A DNA stretch of 13,495 nucleotides from Candidatus Omnitrophota bacterium. Its GTDB lineage: Bacteria; Omnitrophota; Koll11; Gygaellales; Profunditerraquicolaceae. Of this stretch, positions 1-9,357 are shown piece after piece. The notes below the pieces were generated by a model, which saw only the letters and a list, made by a program, of their open reading frames with translations, did no database searches and was not told the DNA's origin. Within the stretch, counting starts at the first letter, position 1. The number at the start of each line of letters is the position of its first letter. Where the stretch lies: assembly GCA_028719045.1 (NCBI GenBank), contig JAQULD010000037.1:1-13495 (forward strand), read 5' to 3'. A program made the translations under genes and the position numbers.

Positions 1-1270
1 GCAGGCAGCCGGAAACAAAGCCGTTCAGGTCATTCTCATCCGCGTGTCCGGAAAAAGTATTGATGAAGGAGACTTCGGCGTTTAATTCGTATTCTATGCC
101 GAATATACGCACAAACGGCAATTTATCGACTATTTTCTTGCCAAGTGTATTCTGCGCCATGTAGCCGACCACAAGAATGGTATTCCTTGAATCCTGGATG
201 TTGTTCTTAAGATGATGCAGTATCCTTCCTGATTCGCACATCCCGCTTCCGGCGATAATTATCATAGAGCGCTTATCGTTGTTCAGGCTCTTTGATTCCC
301 TCTGGTCCCTTACGTACCTGATATTCAATAAGTCGAAAGGGCTGCGCCCGGAGAGTATCGCGTTCCTGGTTTCCTGGTCCAGGTATTTAACATGATATTT
401 GAATAAATCCGTTATATCTATCGCCAGGGGGCTGTCCACATATATAGGTATGGGAGGGATCGCTTTCTGCTTAAGCAGGCTGTTCAGGAAATAAATCACC
501 TCCTGCGTGCGCTCCAATGTGAAAGAAGGAATAAGTATCTTTCCCTTGCGCTGCACGGTGCGGTTTATGCAATCCTTCAGCTTAACCTCTGCATCTTCTA
601 TGGGGGAATGCATCCTGCCCCCGTAGGTACTTTCCAGGATCAAATAATCCAGCCCTTTGGGAATAACGGGATCATTTAACAGCGGCAGGTTCTTACGGCC
701 CAGGTCCACCGCGTACCCCAGGCGTAGATTGCGATTTTCCTCCTTTATGTCCAGGACGATGATCGCGGAACCTAAAATGTGCCCGGCGTCAAAGAGAGTA
801 GCGGAAATTTCTTTTGATGCCTGAAATTTCTGGCCGTAGGAAAGTGAATGAAACCTGCTGCAGGCTTTTAACGCGTCGCTGCGCGTGTAAAGCGGTTTTC
901 TCGGGGCCAGCCCCAGCCGCTTATTTATTTTATTGAGGTATTTTGTATCTTCTTCCTGGATCCTTCCGGAATCCTCGAGCATCAGCCTGCTTAAATCCTT
1001 TGTGGCCCCGGTCGCGTAGATCTTTGAGCGCAAACCTTTTTTTACCACAAGGGGGATATTGCCGCTATGGTCGATATGGGCGTGGGAAAGGATAAAAGCG
1101 TTTAATTTTCCGGGGTTGTAGCTAAACGTTGTGTTTACCTTATAGGCTTCGTCCCTATGCCCCTGGAATAACCCGGCGTCTAGCAAAACTTTTGATTTAC
1201 CTGCGGAAACCAGATGGCTCGAACCGGTAACAGTTCTTACGCCTCCCAGGAATTTTATACTAACAGCCAT
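1..1270 (-). CDS. Beta-CASP metallo-beta-lactamase-fold RNase/metallohydrolase (C-terminus cut by window edge)
   Basis: Probable RNA-processing nuclease of the CPSF73/TTHA0252-like beta-CASP group, cytoplasmic and two-zinc dependent. Translating from the ATG at 1270 gives 423 residues without a stop before the window edge. The N-terminus FLGGVRTVTGSSH is typical of the family and supports this start. The metal motif HAHIDH lies at residues 63-68, with downstream GHILGSA and the Asp of AVDLGRK as further ligands. The acidic beta-CASP motif appears in LESTYGGR, followed by GSGMCESGRILHHL and, near the edge, the SGHAD His motif. Only a short C-terminal tail should be missing if the length resembles the family. 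It starts two bases after the carB stop with no clear Shine-Dalgarno, so it is probably translationally coupled and part of the pyrG-carA-carB transcript. Family assignment is firm; the substrate (RNA endo- or exonuclease) is inferred from the family. Confidence 0.88.
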   Translation of the reverse strand, partial: MAVSIKFLGGVRTVTGSSHLVSAGKSKVLLDAGLFQGHRDEAYKVNTTFSYNPGKLNAFILSHAHIDHSGNIPLVVKKGLRSKIYATGATKDLSRLMLEDSGRIQEEDTKYLNKINKRLGLAPRKPLYTRSDALKACSRFHSLSYGQKFQASKEISATLFDAGHILGSAIIVLDIKEENRNLRLGYAVDLGRKNLPLLNDPVIPKGLDYLILESTYGGRMHSPIEDAEVKLKDCINRTVQRKGKILIPSFTLERTQEVIYFLNSLLKQKAIPPIPIYVDSPLAIDITDLFKYHVKYLDQETRNAILSGRSPFDLLNIRYVRDQRESKSLNNDKRSMIIIAGSGMCESGRILHHLKNNIQDSRNTILVVGYMAQNTLGKKIVDKLPFVRIFGIEYELNAEVSFINTFSGHADENDLNGFVSGCL

Positions 1271-1272
1271 AT

Positions 1273-2934
1273 TTAACGGTCGTAAGTGGAGTAAAAGTAC
1301 GGGGTATAAGCCTGGAATTCCGCAGCGCAGGTATCCACCAGCTTAAATGAAGGCGCGATATTAAAGGTCTTACGCAATTGACGGATATCTTCTTCTTTCT
1401 TGTCGAGCAAGCCCGCCAATTGCCTGTCGCTGAAGCCGTATTCTTTCGCGGCGCTTAAGAGCTCTTTGGTAAGATTATTTTTATTCTTGATGATCTTTCT
1501 CTCAAGGTCGATGATCTCTTTGATATTATAAAGGAACCAGCGGTCAATCCTGGTTAATTCCTGGATCTTTTCGATTTCCATCCCCGCCCTCAAGGCGTCT
1601 CCTATGTAAAATATCCTTTCGGCGTTCGGGACCCTCAATTTCTGATAAATCTTATCAAGCGTGCCGTTGTCCGCCTTGATCTCTCCCTGGCCTTTGAATA
1701 AAACGCTCTCCAACCCGAATTTTTTTATTTCCAGCGAACGCAGGCCCTTTTGCAAAGCCTCCTTAAAGGTCCTTCCGATCGACATCGCTTCTCCCACCGA
1801 CTTCATCGATACTGTTAACGTCGGGTCGGCTGAAGGAAACTTCTCAAAAGTAAAACGCGGCACTTTGACCACGCAATAATCTATCGCGGGCTCAAAACAC
1901 GCCGGAGTCTCTTTTGTAATATCGTTGGGGATTTCGTCAAGGGTATAGCCGACCGCCAGTTTCGCGGCGATCTTGGCGATTGGGAAACCCGTGGCTTTGG
2001 AAGCCAAAGCGGAACTCCTGGAAACCCTGGGGTTCATCTCGATAATCACCATGCGCCCGGTTTCAGGGTGCACCGCGAACTGTATATTCGACCCACCGGT
2101 TTCAACGCCTATTTCCCTGATGCAGGCGATAGAGGCGTCCCTCATAATCTGATACTCCTTATCGGTAAGCGTCTGGGCAGGAGCAACGGTAATGCTGTCT
2201 CCGGTATGCACGCCCATGGGATCAAAATTTTCAATGGAACAAATTATGACGACGTTGTCTTTTAAGTCGCGCATGACCTCCAGCTCAAACTCTTTCCAGC
2301 CTATCACCGATTCTTCGATCAGGATCTCGCTTATCATGCTGGACTCCAGGCCGTGTTTCGCTAATTCCCTGAATTCCTCTATATTATAGGCAACGCTTCC
2401 CCCCGTTCCGCCAAGGGTAAAACTTGGGCGGATGATCACGGGGAAACCTATTCCTTTGGCTACCTCAAAAGCTTCCTTTAAATTATAAGCCTGTCCGCTT
2501 TTGGGCAGGTCAAGGCCTATTTTCTGCATAGCCTGTTTAAACAACCTGCGGTCTTCCGCTTTCTTTATAGCCTTGATATTGGCCCCGATAGTTTCAACTT
2601 TATATTTCTTCAACACCCCCATCTCCGCCAAAGCGACCGCGGTATTTAAAGCGGTTTGCCCCCCTAACGTCGGTAAGAGGGCGTCGGGCCTTTCCTTAGC
2701 GATTATCTTTTCTATCACTTGGGGAATTATGGGTTCGATGTAGGTCCGGTCCGCCATCTGCGGATCGGTCATAATGGTAGCCGGGTTTGAATTTACCAAA
2801 ACCACCTTAAACCCCTCCTGCTTCAAGACCTTGCAGGCCTGGGTGCCGGAATAATCGAATTCACAGGCCTGGCCGATCACGATCGGCCCCGAGCCTATTA
2901 TCAAAATCTTCTTAATATCTGTACGTTTAGGCAT
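1273..2934 (-). CDS. carB: Carbamoyl-phosphate synthase large subunit, N-terminal half only (split CarB)
   Basis: Catalyses the first ATP-dependent step of carbamoyl phosphate synthesis (bicarbonate to carboxyphosphate), feeding pyrimidine and arginine synthesis with ammonia from CarA. The start [21 protein letters not shown] matches the CarB N-terminus. Residues to about 400 form the carboxyphosphate ATP-grasp domain (for example [11 protein letters not shown] and [20 protein letters not shown]). Residues about 400-553 match the oligomerisation domain, ending in [20 protein letters not shown]. Ordinary CarB is about 1,070 residues; this one is 553 and stops exactly where the second ATP-grasp half would begin. 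The next gene starts two bases later with an intact N-terminus, so no remnant of the second half is present. I read this as a naturally split CarB (as known in Aquifex and Methanocaldococcus) rather than a frameshift. It lies 19 bases after carA, with a weak GGA upstream of the ATG. Confidence 0.95.
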   Translation of the reverse strand: MPKRTDIKKILIIGSGPIVIGQACEFDYSGTQACKVLKQEGFKVVLVNSNPATIMTDPQMADRTYIEPIIPQVIEKIIAKERPDALLPTLGGQTALNTAVALAEMGVLKKYKVETIGANIKAIKKAEDRRLFKQAMQKIGLDLPKSGQAYNLKEAFEVAKGIGFPVIIRPSFTLGGTGGSVAYNIEEFRELAKHGLESSMISEILIEESVIGWKEFELEVMRDLKDNVVIICSIENFDPMGVHTGDSITVAPAQTLTDKEYQIMRDASIACIREIGVETGGSNIQFAVHPETGRMVIIEMNPRVSRSSALASKATGFPIAKIAAKLAVGYTLDEIPNDITKETPACFEPAIDYCVVKVPRFTFEKFPSADPTLTVSMKSVGEAMSIGRTFKEALQKGLRSLEIKKFGLESVLFKGQGEIKADNGTLDKIYQKLRVPNAERIFYIGDALRAGMEIEKIQELTRIDRWFLYNIKEIIDLERKIIKNKNNLTKELLSAAKEYGFSDRQLAGLLDKKEEDIRQLRKTFNIAPSFKLVDTCAAEFQAYTPYFYSTYDR

Positions 2935-2953
2935 ATTGTCCGGGTTTTAAGCT

Positions 2954-4036
2954 TTACGCTTTAAACTTTCTTATCATTTCCATGAATACATCGAATAAAT
3001 ACATCGCGTCATGCGGCCCGGGAGAAGCTTCCGGATGGAATTGCACGGAAAAAGCGGGCAGTTTTTTATGGCGCATGCCTTCAAGCGTGTTATCGTTCAA
3101 ATTTATATGGGTTATTTCTATTTCTTTTTTGCTGAGCGTGTCTATATCTACGCAAAATCCGTGATTCTGCACGGTAATGGCGACTTTCCCGGTCTTGATA
3201 TCTTTAACCGGGTGATTCCCTCCATGATGGCCGAATTTAAGCTTATAAGTCTTTGCGCCTAAAGCCTGTCCGAGCATCTGATGGCCGAGGCAAATGCCGA
3301 ATACCGGGACTTCGCCGAGCAGTTCGCGCGTTGTCCCTACGACGTAAGAAACAGCGGCGGGATCCCCCGGTCCGTTGGAAAGCAGGACTCCGTCGGGTTT
3401 CATCTTTAATATTTTATCCGCCGGGGTATTCGCGGGCGCCACCACGACCTTACAACCACGCTGCGCCAATACCCTCAAGGTATTGAATTTTATTCCGCAG
3501 TCAAGCACCACCACTTTATATTTGCCGTTCCTGTTCCATTCGTAAGGGTTTGAGCAGGCCACTTCCTTTACCAGGTCTATGCCGATTAATCCGGCGGACT
3601 CCCTGGCTTTCTTTACCAGGCTCATCGGATCGCTGTCTTTGGTGGACAAAACCGCTTTCATCGCCCCGGACTGCCGTATCATAAGGGTAAGGGCGCGGGT
3701 ATCGATACCTTCGATACCCAGGCAATTATTTTCCTCAAGATAGTCCCCAAGCGATTTTTGCGCGCGCCAGTTGCTGGCTACCTTGCTGTATTCTTTGACG
3801 ACTAACCCTTCCGCAAACGGCTTACAGGATTCCACGTCTTCAAGGTTGACGCCGTAATTTCCTATCAAAGGATAAGTCATGGTTACGATCTGCCCCTTGT
3901 AGGAAGGATCGGTGACGATCTCCTGGTAACCGGCCATGCTGGTATTGAAAACGACCTCTCCGCATCTCTCTCCGCTCGCGCCGAAAGACCTGCCTTTGAA
4001 GATCGCTCCGTTTTCTAAAGCCAGTATCGCGTCCAT
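2954..4036 (-). CDS. carA: Carbamoyl-phosphate synthase small subunit (glutamine amidotransferase)
   Basis: Hydrolyses glutamine and channels ammonia to the CarB subunit. It is full length at 360 residues. The N-terminal CarA domain shows the hallmark [17 protein letters not shown] at about residues 30-46. The C-terminal class I amidotransferase domain has the nucleophile Cys249 in GICLGHQ, and His334/Glu336 in [11 protein letters not shown], completing the Cys-His-Glu triad. The start ATG lies 10 bases after the pyrG stop, with no convincing Shine-Dalgarno, so coupling to pyrG translation is likely. It is followed closely by the half-length carB, its expected partner. Identity is certain from the motifs and neighbour. 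Confidence 0.97.
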   Translation of the reverse strand: MDAILALENGAIFKGRSFGASGERCGEVVFNTSMAGYQEIVTDPSYKGQIVTMTYPLIGNYGVNLEDVESCKPFAEGLVVKEYSKVASNWRAQKSLGDYLEENNCLGIEGIDTRALTLMIRQSGAMKAVLSTKDSDPMSLVKKARESAGLIGIDLVKEVACSNPYEWNRNGKYKVVVLDCGIKFNTLRVLAQRGCKVVVAPANTPADKILKMKPDGVLLSNGPGDPAAVSYVVGTTRELLGEVPVFGICLGHQMLGQALGAKTYKLKFGHHGGNHPVKDIKTGKVAITVQNHGFCVDIDTLSKKEIEITHINLNDNTLEGMRHKKLPAFSVQFHPEASPGPHDAMYLFDVFMEMIRKFKA

Positions 4037-4046
4037 AGGTAAAATT

Positions 4047-5666
<1,620 letters not shown>

Positions 5667-5676
5667 TTAAAATTAT

Positions 5677-5719
5677 AAAGGCGTTTTTAGAACCGACAGT
5701 CCGGCCTCAAAACGCCTTT
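5677..5719 (-). promoter_or_regulatory. Terminator-like hairpin in the pyrG leader (possible attenuator)
   Basis: On the minus strand an 11-base arm AAAGGCGTTTT (5719-5709) pairs perfectly with AAAACGCCTTT (5687-5677), enclosing a 21-base loop that itself contains a CCG...CGG mini-stem. The 3' arm runs into TTTATAATTTT, a loosely U-rich tract, and the pyrG ATG follows 13 bases later. The hairpin lies between the predicted start site (about 5750) and pyrG, so it could act as an intrinsic terminator controlling read-through into pyrG. In Firmicutes pyrG is known to be controlled by a leader terminator responding to CTP. No matching antiterminator helix or initial G-run is obvious here, so the mechanism, if any, would differ. 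Confidence 0.55.
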
Positions 5720-5756
5720 GTTTATTGTTGGAGTCCTCTGCAGAACCTTATGTATA

Positions 5757-5784
5757 ACTATACTATATTCTAGAAGCATGTCAA
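5757..5784 (-). promoter_or_regulatory. Sigma-70-type promoter for pyrG
   Basis: Minus-strand TTGACA (5784-5779), a 16-base spacer, then TATAGT (5762-5757). The -35 box is a perfect consensus match and the -10 box differs by one base. Transcription would begin near 5750, giving a leader of about 85 bases that includes the hairpin. It lies immediately after the small gene at 5816-5872. Confidence 0.65.
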
Positions 5785-5815
5785 AATGTTTTAACCGCCT
5801 GCCACAACGCCAAAG

Positions 5816-5872
5816 TTATTTCTTCTTTTTCTTTTTCGTTTTGTTCTTATGAGCTGCACATGTTTTACACAT
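5816..5872 (-). CDS. 18-residue CxxCxxH polylysine microprotein
   Basis: A very small gene encoding MCKTCAAHKNKTKKKKKK. It is supported by a near-perfect Shine-Dalgarno, AAGGAGGTG, ending a few bases before the ATG at 5872, and by a plausible promoter that places the start of transcription almost on that Shine-Dalgarno. The product has Cys2, Cys5 and His8 spaced CxxCxxH, which could bind a metal only partially or through oligomerisation, followed by a strongly basic tail with six final lysines. The lysines use both AAA and AAG, so the tail is not a plain poly-A run. An in-frame upstream ATG at 5890 would add MNKEVC but has no Shine-Dalgarno and would lie before the predicted transcript start. 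I do not recognise a family. Nucleic-acid or ribosome binding would fit the charge, but that is a guess. Confidence 0.55.
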   Translation of the reverse strand: MCKTCAAHKNKTKKKKKK

Positions 5873-5890
5873 ACACACCTCCTTATTCAT

Positions 5891-5918
5891 ATTTTACTAC
5901 TATTGCCAAACTATTCAA
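5891..5918 (-). promoter_or_regulatory. Promoter of the microprotein gene
   Basis: Minus-strand TTGAAT (5918-5913), a 16-base spacer, and TAAAAT (5896-5891). Transcription would start near 5884, giving a leader of only about 12 bases consisting almost entirely of the Shine-Dalgarno. The -35 box begins 16 bases after the upstream HD-GYP stop codon. Confidence 0.5.
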
Positions 5919-5934
5919 CAAATTCTTTTTTCCT

Positions 5935-7287
5935 TTAGATGAAAGGCATGTATTCTTTGCCTTCCTTGATAGGGTTAAGGAAACGCTCTATCTTGAGGTC
6001 GTTTTTATGCTCCTTTAAATCCACCATTACCCCGTTATTTTCCGGATAAACTATCTCTACCTTAGGCAGGAATATATCGCTTTCGTTCTCCTCCCTTACC
6101 ACCCCCACAGAGCCGTTGTCCAAACGCAGGAGAGTGCCTATCGGCCATACGCCGAATATCTTAAAAAACATATCCAGAAGCACCGGCTCAAAAGCCTTAT
6201 TCCTGTCGTTCTTCATCAAAGCGTATATCGCGTCCGGGGAATAATCGTTTTTGTAGCTCCTCCTCTGAAAAAGCGCGTCATAAACATCGCAGATGGAAAC
6301 AATAAGTGAGGCAACATGCGGCTCCTGGAAAAAAGACAATTTCGGGTAGCCTTTCAGGTCGAATTTTAAATGATGCTCGAATGCCACTACCACCGGCAGT
6401 ATGCCCAGGGAATCCACGTATCTAAGCAGGATTTCCGAACCGACCGTAACATGGCTTTTTATCTTGGAGAATTCCTCGTCCGTCAACCTGTCCGGTTTCT
6501 GTATTATTTTACGCGAAATGTAGAGCTTGCCGATATCATGGAAGAGAGCGGCAGTGCCTATATCCAGGACATCGTCCCGAGTCAACCCGAGTTTAGCGGA
6601 AAAATACATGGAAAGTATCGAGACGTTAAGGATATGCGCGAAGGTCTGAAGGTCGTACCGTTTGACAGTGGTCAATTTCAGGAATTCCTTGTACTTGGTA
6701 GTCAGGTTCTCCATGACGTTTAATACGGTAAACCTTAAGTTTAACTGGTCAAGAGGCTGCTTATTGATCACGGCATCCACGGAATTATTGACCTGTTCCA
6801 GGTAATCGTTGTATAAGAACTCCGGGGTTTTTTCCGCGAACAACTCACCCCCCCCGCCCGCCCCCGCTCCGGACTTGAGAGCCTCTATCTTGCCTACTAT
6901 TATATTTTTTACCCCCATTACAGCCAGGCATTCATGAGGCTCCTGTTTTATTTCATCTTTTCTTAAGGTAAGGAAGTGGAAAAACCTGCTCAACTCTTCC
7001 TTGGTAAGGGCGCGGTAGAAAATGATCTTCTCTATTTTCCTTTCCTTTAAATAACTTATAGTTGGTTTTGAAAGCCGGCTTAAATCGAAAAAGATCTCTT
7101 TTTCAAAAGCGAACTCCTCTCCCACAATACCTATGATCAATTCCGGCTTTTCCTTCAACGCTTCCTGAAGGCTCGTGTAGGTCTTGTCGAGGTATTTCTT
7201 AAACCTGGGATGTTCGACCGTGTAAAGTTTCGCTATCTGCAAAGTCGATATTATGTCCCTGAAAACTTCTTCAATTTTTTCCAGCAT
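5935..7287 (-). CDS. HD-GYP domain cyclic-di-GMP phosphodiesterase with N-terminal helical domain
   Basis: Likely hydrolyses the second messenger c-di-GMP. The HD-GYP domain spans about residues 200-365: H250-D251 in FHDIGK, H279 in HVTVG, H305-H306 in FEHHLKFDLKGYP (with GYP at 313-315) and Asp334 in ICDVYDA, so the metal-binding and signature residues are present. The residue after HH is Leu rather than the frequent Glu, and DLKGYP replaces the usual DGxGYP. Residues 1-135 form a separate domain with YTVEHPRF at 22-29, similar to the N-terminus of the gene upstream. The domains are joined by a glycine-rich linker, SGAGAGGGGE, at 139-148. A C-terminal beta-rich tail follows (about 375-430). 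No membrane segment or signal peptide. It overlaps the upstream gene by 17 bases and has GAGGA seven bases before the ATG. Confidence 0.9.
   Translation of the reverse strand: MLEKIEEVFRDIISTLQIAKLYTVEHPRFKKYLDKTYTSLQEALKEKPELIIGIVGEEFAFEKEIFFDLSRLSKPTISYLKERKIEKIIFYRALTKEELSRFFHFLTLRKDEIKQEPHECLAVMGVKNIIVGKIEALKSGAGAGGGGELFAEKTPEFLYNDYLEQVNNSVDAVINKQPLDQLNLRFTVLNVMENLTTKYKEFLKLTTVKRYDLQTFAHILNVSILSMYFSAKLGLTRDDVLDIGTAALFHDIGKLYISRKIIQKPDRLTDEEFSKIKSHVTVGSEILLRYVDSLGILPVVVAFEHHLKFDLKGYPKLSFFQEPHVASLIVSICDVYDALFQRRSYKNDYSPDAIYALMKNDRNKAFEPVLLDMFFKIFGVWPIGTLLRLDNGSVGVVREENESDIFLPKVEIVYPENNGVMVDLKEHKNDLKIERFLNPIKEGKEYMPFI
6848..6865 (-). repeat. G-rich tract (G5-C-G3-C-G8) in the HD-GYP linker codons
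   Basis: On the coding (minus) strand the sequence reads five G, C, three G, C, eight G, encoding part of the glycine linker between the two domains. It meets the simple G-quadruplex pattern (four runs of at least three G with one-base loops, splitting the eight-G run). The eight-base homopolymer is also a classic slippage site: a one-base change would shift frame after about residue 148 and remove the HD-GYP domain. Confidence 0.7.
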
Positions 7288-9205
7288 TAAAATTCCTCAA
7301 AACTTTCCTGGCCTTGTTTCTTACCTTCCAGTGCCAGACCAGCCATCTCCTGCCTAAAGCGGCCAATTGCGTTTTCGCGTCCTCCAGATTCAATTCTTCC
7401 ACGATCTCGATATTTTCCAGGATGAACTCATTATTCCTGCCCCAGGGGTTCGGAGAAAGTAAAAGTTTATCCAGGGCTTCTTTTTTTAACGTTTTATCCC
7501 TCGCCAAAACGGAAAGCGCTTCTTTGCGCAGGGAAGTATCCTGCTGGCTTAAAACAGAGAATATGAATCTTTTGTCAAAAGCCTCTATGCCCTGCATGAT
7601 CCTCAAAATATCCACCTTTATAATATTGTTGGCTACCGAAAATATATATTCAAGGATATCCAGGGCCAACGGGGAATCCACCCCTTCCAGGCTTTCAGAG
7701 AGCCGGGAAAGAAAATCCAGGTCCGTAGCCTTCTTGTCCAGTTCCTTGCGGAACAAAGGCAGTTCCCCGGGGAAGAATTTCAGGAACAATTTCAACACAT
7801 AGGGATTGACTTTTCCCGCCCCAAAGATATTTTCGAGATAATAAGACAGGTCCTTCTGGCTCTTATGCAGCATATCCACGATGTATTCAAAATCAGCGAA
7901 TTTCTCTTCCTCAAAAGCCATAACCTCTATGACGCTATAGACTTGTTTTTCCACATCTTCGAATATCTGGGAGATCGACGGGTCCTGGCCTTTCCTTTTT
8001 TTCGCGACTTCGAAGACGTAAGTCAGGTATTCCAGTTTCCCCTCTTTCACTATGCCTTCGAGCTCAGAGGCGATTTTCTCGGCTATGATGGCCAGCCTTT
8101 CCTTGTTGTTCTCATCGGCGAACAAATTAAGCAGGATACTCTGATAATTCACTTTCAATTGGTCGGAGCTGAAAAATATGCCCCTGTCTTTTTTGTTTTC
8201 GTTGAAGATAAAAGCGAGGGCGTTCCTGTAAATTTCGTAGATATAAGTCCCTTGGGTTACGGAAAACAGTTCCTTGATCCTTTTCCTCGCCTTTTCATTA
8301 TCGATCACCGTTTCAACTTCCCTGGCTTTATGGTTCAGTGAAGAGGCGATCTCCTGGTGGCGGTTCTTATCCACGAGCACCGAAAACAATTTAAGGCTCA
8401 TGGAATCAACATCGTCGCTTCCCAGCGCCTCCTCCCAGAGTGTTTCAGAAAATATTTCGTTGTTGAAATCTTTGAGCAGTTCTTTTATCTCTTCAAAACT
8501 GTATTTTTCGTTGATCTCCTTGTCTTTCAGGACTTTCTTAAGCATCCATTTAGCGCACATGTTGAATTTTTCCGGCTGGTTGGCTTTTATATAGGAGAAA
8601 AACTCTTTGATGTTCTTGCTCAACTCCGCGTCATCCAGTATGTCCTGGACCTTGAATTTGGCGAGTATCCGCTCAAAATTATCAGCGAGCTCAGCGACCC
8701 TTTGCGCGTCGCCCCGGCTTTTAGCGTCATTGAATAAATATATCCAGATGTCCCCGCCCTCGCTCCCGAGCTCTTTCAAAAGCGATGAATAATCGAGTTC
8801 CTCCACGCTTAAGTGGGGGGTCTTATGCATATCTATGATCCTGGTTATGCCTCCGGACCTTAAAATCTTCCTCGAGGAAAGCGCGATCCCGCCGAAAAAA
8901 TAAACCAGCTCATCTACGCCGATCCCCGACTTTATCTCCAGGCTTTTCATTTTGCGCAGGTGGAAAATCTCGGCTATCTCTACAAAAACAGGGTCTTTCT
9001 CGATATGGCTCCCGCTTACATACACGGAATCGGAAGAAAAGTTCACTTTGACGGGATCTTGAAAAACAAGGAGGTCATCGATCTTTTTCTTGAACGCCTC
9101 CGCCGCCTTGATGAAATAAGGATGCTCTTTAGAGTAAGCAGTGGCGTTGTTAAAAGTAGCGCGCAACCCTTTTAAAAACTCAAACAGCGCTTCTTCTTTA
9201 GTCAT
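7271..9205 (-). CDS. Large helical, HEAT-repeat-like protein sharing its N-terminal domain with the HD-GYP protein
   Basis: Function unknown. The 644 residues contain no signal peptide or membrane segment, so it is probably cytoplasmic. Residues 1-140 resemble the start of the HD-GYP protein: AYSKEHPYF at 23-31 against LYTVEHPRF, then a hydrophobic beta/alpha stretch ending VDELVYFFGGIAL against KEELSRFFHFLTL. The rest is almost wholly alpha-helical. From about residue 490 it shows irregular HEAT-like helix pairs (for example SLRKEALSVLARD and VRNKARKVLR), which usually serve as protein-binding scaffolds. The last 17 bases overlap the start of the HD-GYP gene in another frame, so the two are almost certainly co-translated. 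A promoter lies upstream; the Shine-Dalgarno (GGGGA) is modest. It may sense or scaffold for the phosphodiesterase, which is inference. Confidence 0.85.
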   Translation of the reverse strand: MTKEEALFEFLKGLRATFNNATAYSKEHPYFIKAAEAFKKKIDDLLVFQDPVKVNFSSDSVYVSGSHIEKDPVFVEIAEIFHLRKMKSLEIKSGIGVDELVYFFGGIALSSRKILRSGGITRIIDMHKTPHLSVEELDYSSLLKELGSEGGDIWIYLFNDAKSRGDAQRVAELADNFERILAKFKVQDILDDAELSKNIKEFFSYIKANQPEKFNMCAKWMLKKVLKDKEINEKYSFEEIKELLKDFNNEIFSETLWEEALGSDDVDSMSLKLFSVLVDKNRHQEIASSLNHKAREVETVIDNEKARKRIKELFSVTQGTYIYEIYRNALAFIFNENKKDRGIFFSSDQLKVNYQSILLNLFADENNKERLAIIAEKIASELEGIVKEGKLEYLTYVFEVAKKRKGQDPSISQIFEDVEKQVYSVIEVMAFEEEKFADFEYIVDMLHKSQKDLSYYLENIFGAGKVNPYVLKLFLKFFPGELPLFRKELDKKATDLDFLSRLSESLEGVDSPLALDILEYIFSVANNIIKVDILRIMQGIEAFDKRFIFSVLSQQDTSLRKEALSVLARDKTLKKEALDKLLLSPNPWGRNNEFILENIEIVEELNLEDAKTQLAALGRRWLVWHWKVRNKARKVLRNFNAGKN

Positions 9206-9248
9206 CGAATCCCCGGGTTTTGAATTTTATATGCGGCACAATTTACTT

Positions 9249-9277
9249 ATTTTACCCCCAAAATAAAAGTTATTCAA
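9249..9277 (-). promoter_or_regulatory. Promoter for the HEAT-like/HD-GYP pair
   Basis: Minus-strand TTGAAT (9277-9272), a 17-base spacer, and TAAAAT (9254-9249). Transcription would start near 9242, about 37 bases before the ATG at 9205. It points away from the plus-strand promoter at 9294-9321, the two -35 boxes being 16 bases apart. Confidence 0.55.
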
Positions 9278-9280
9278 TAT

Positions 9281-9295
9281 AATATGCAGCATGTT
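9281..9295. promoter_or_regulatory. Dyad between divergent promoters (possible operator)
   Basis: AATATGCAGCATGTT is a 15-base imperfect inverted repeat: ATGC-A-GCAT in the centre with AA and TT outside and one mismatched pair. It fills the gap between the two opposing -35 boxes, where a single regulator could affect both promoters. Short dyads arise by chance in AT-rich DNA, so this is tentative. Confidence 0.25.
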
Positions 9296-9321
9296 GATAT
9301 TTCATGTATTAGTAGTATAAT
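9294..9321 (+). promoter_or_regulatory. Promoter for the diguanylate cyclase gene
   Basis: TTGATA (9294-9299), a 16-base spacer, and a perfect TATAAT (9316-9321). Transcription would begin near 9328, giving a leader of about 30 bases with GAGGA just before the ATG at 9358. Confidence 0.65.
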
Positions 9322-9357
9322 AATTTTTAGCAGGGTTATTTAAAACAACCGAGGAAA

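Noticed and set aside
1270..1300. carB as a frameshifted or truncated pseudogene
   Set aside because: The protein is intact to its stop at a domain boundary, all ATP-grasp motifs are present, and no fragment of the second half follows in any frame because a complete RNase N-terminus starts two bases later.
5816..5872. The lysine-rich 18-codon frame as a lysine attenuation leader peptide
   Set aside because: The downstream genes are for pyrimidine synthesis, not lysine, and pyrG has a separate promoter after the frame, so translation of it could not control pyrG transcripts from that promoter.
5888..5890. Upstream in-frame ATG adding six residues (MNKEVC) to the microprotein
   Set aside because: No Shine-Dalgarno precedes it and it falls before the predicted transcript start; the AAGGAGGTG site fits the ATG at 5872 instead.
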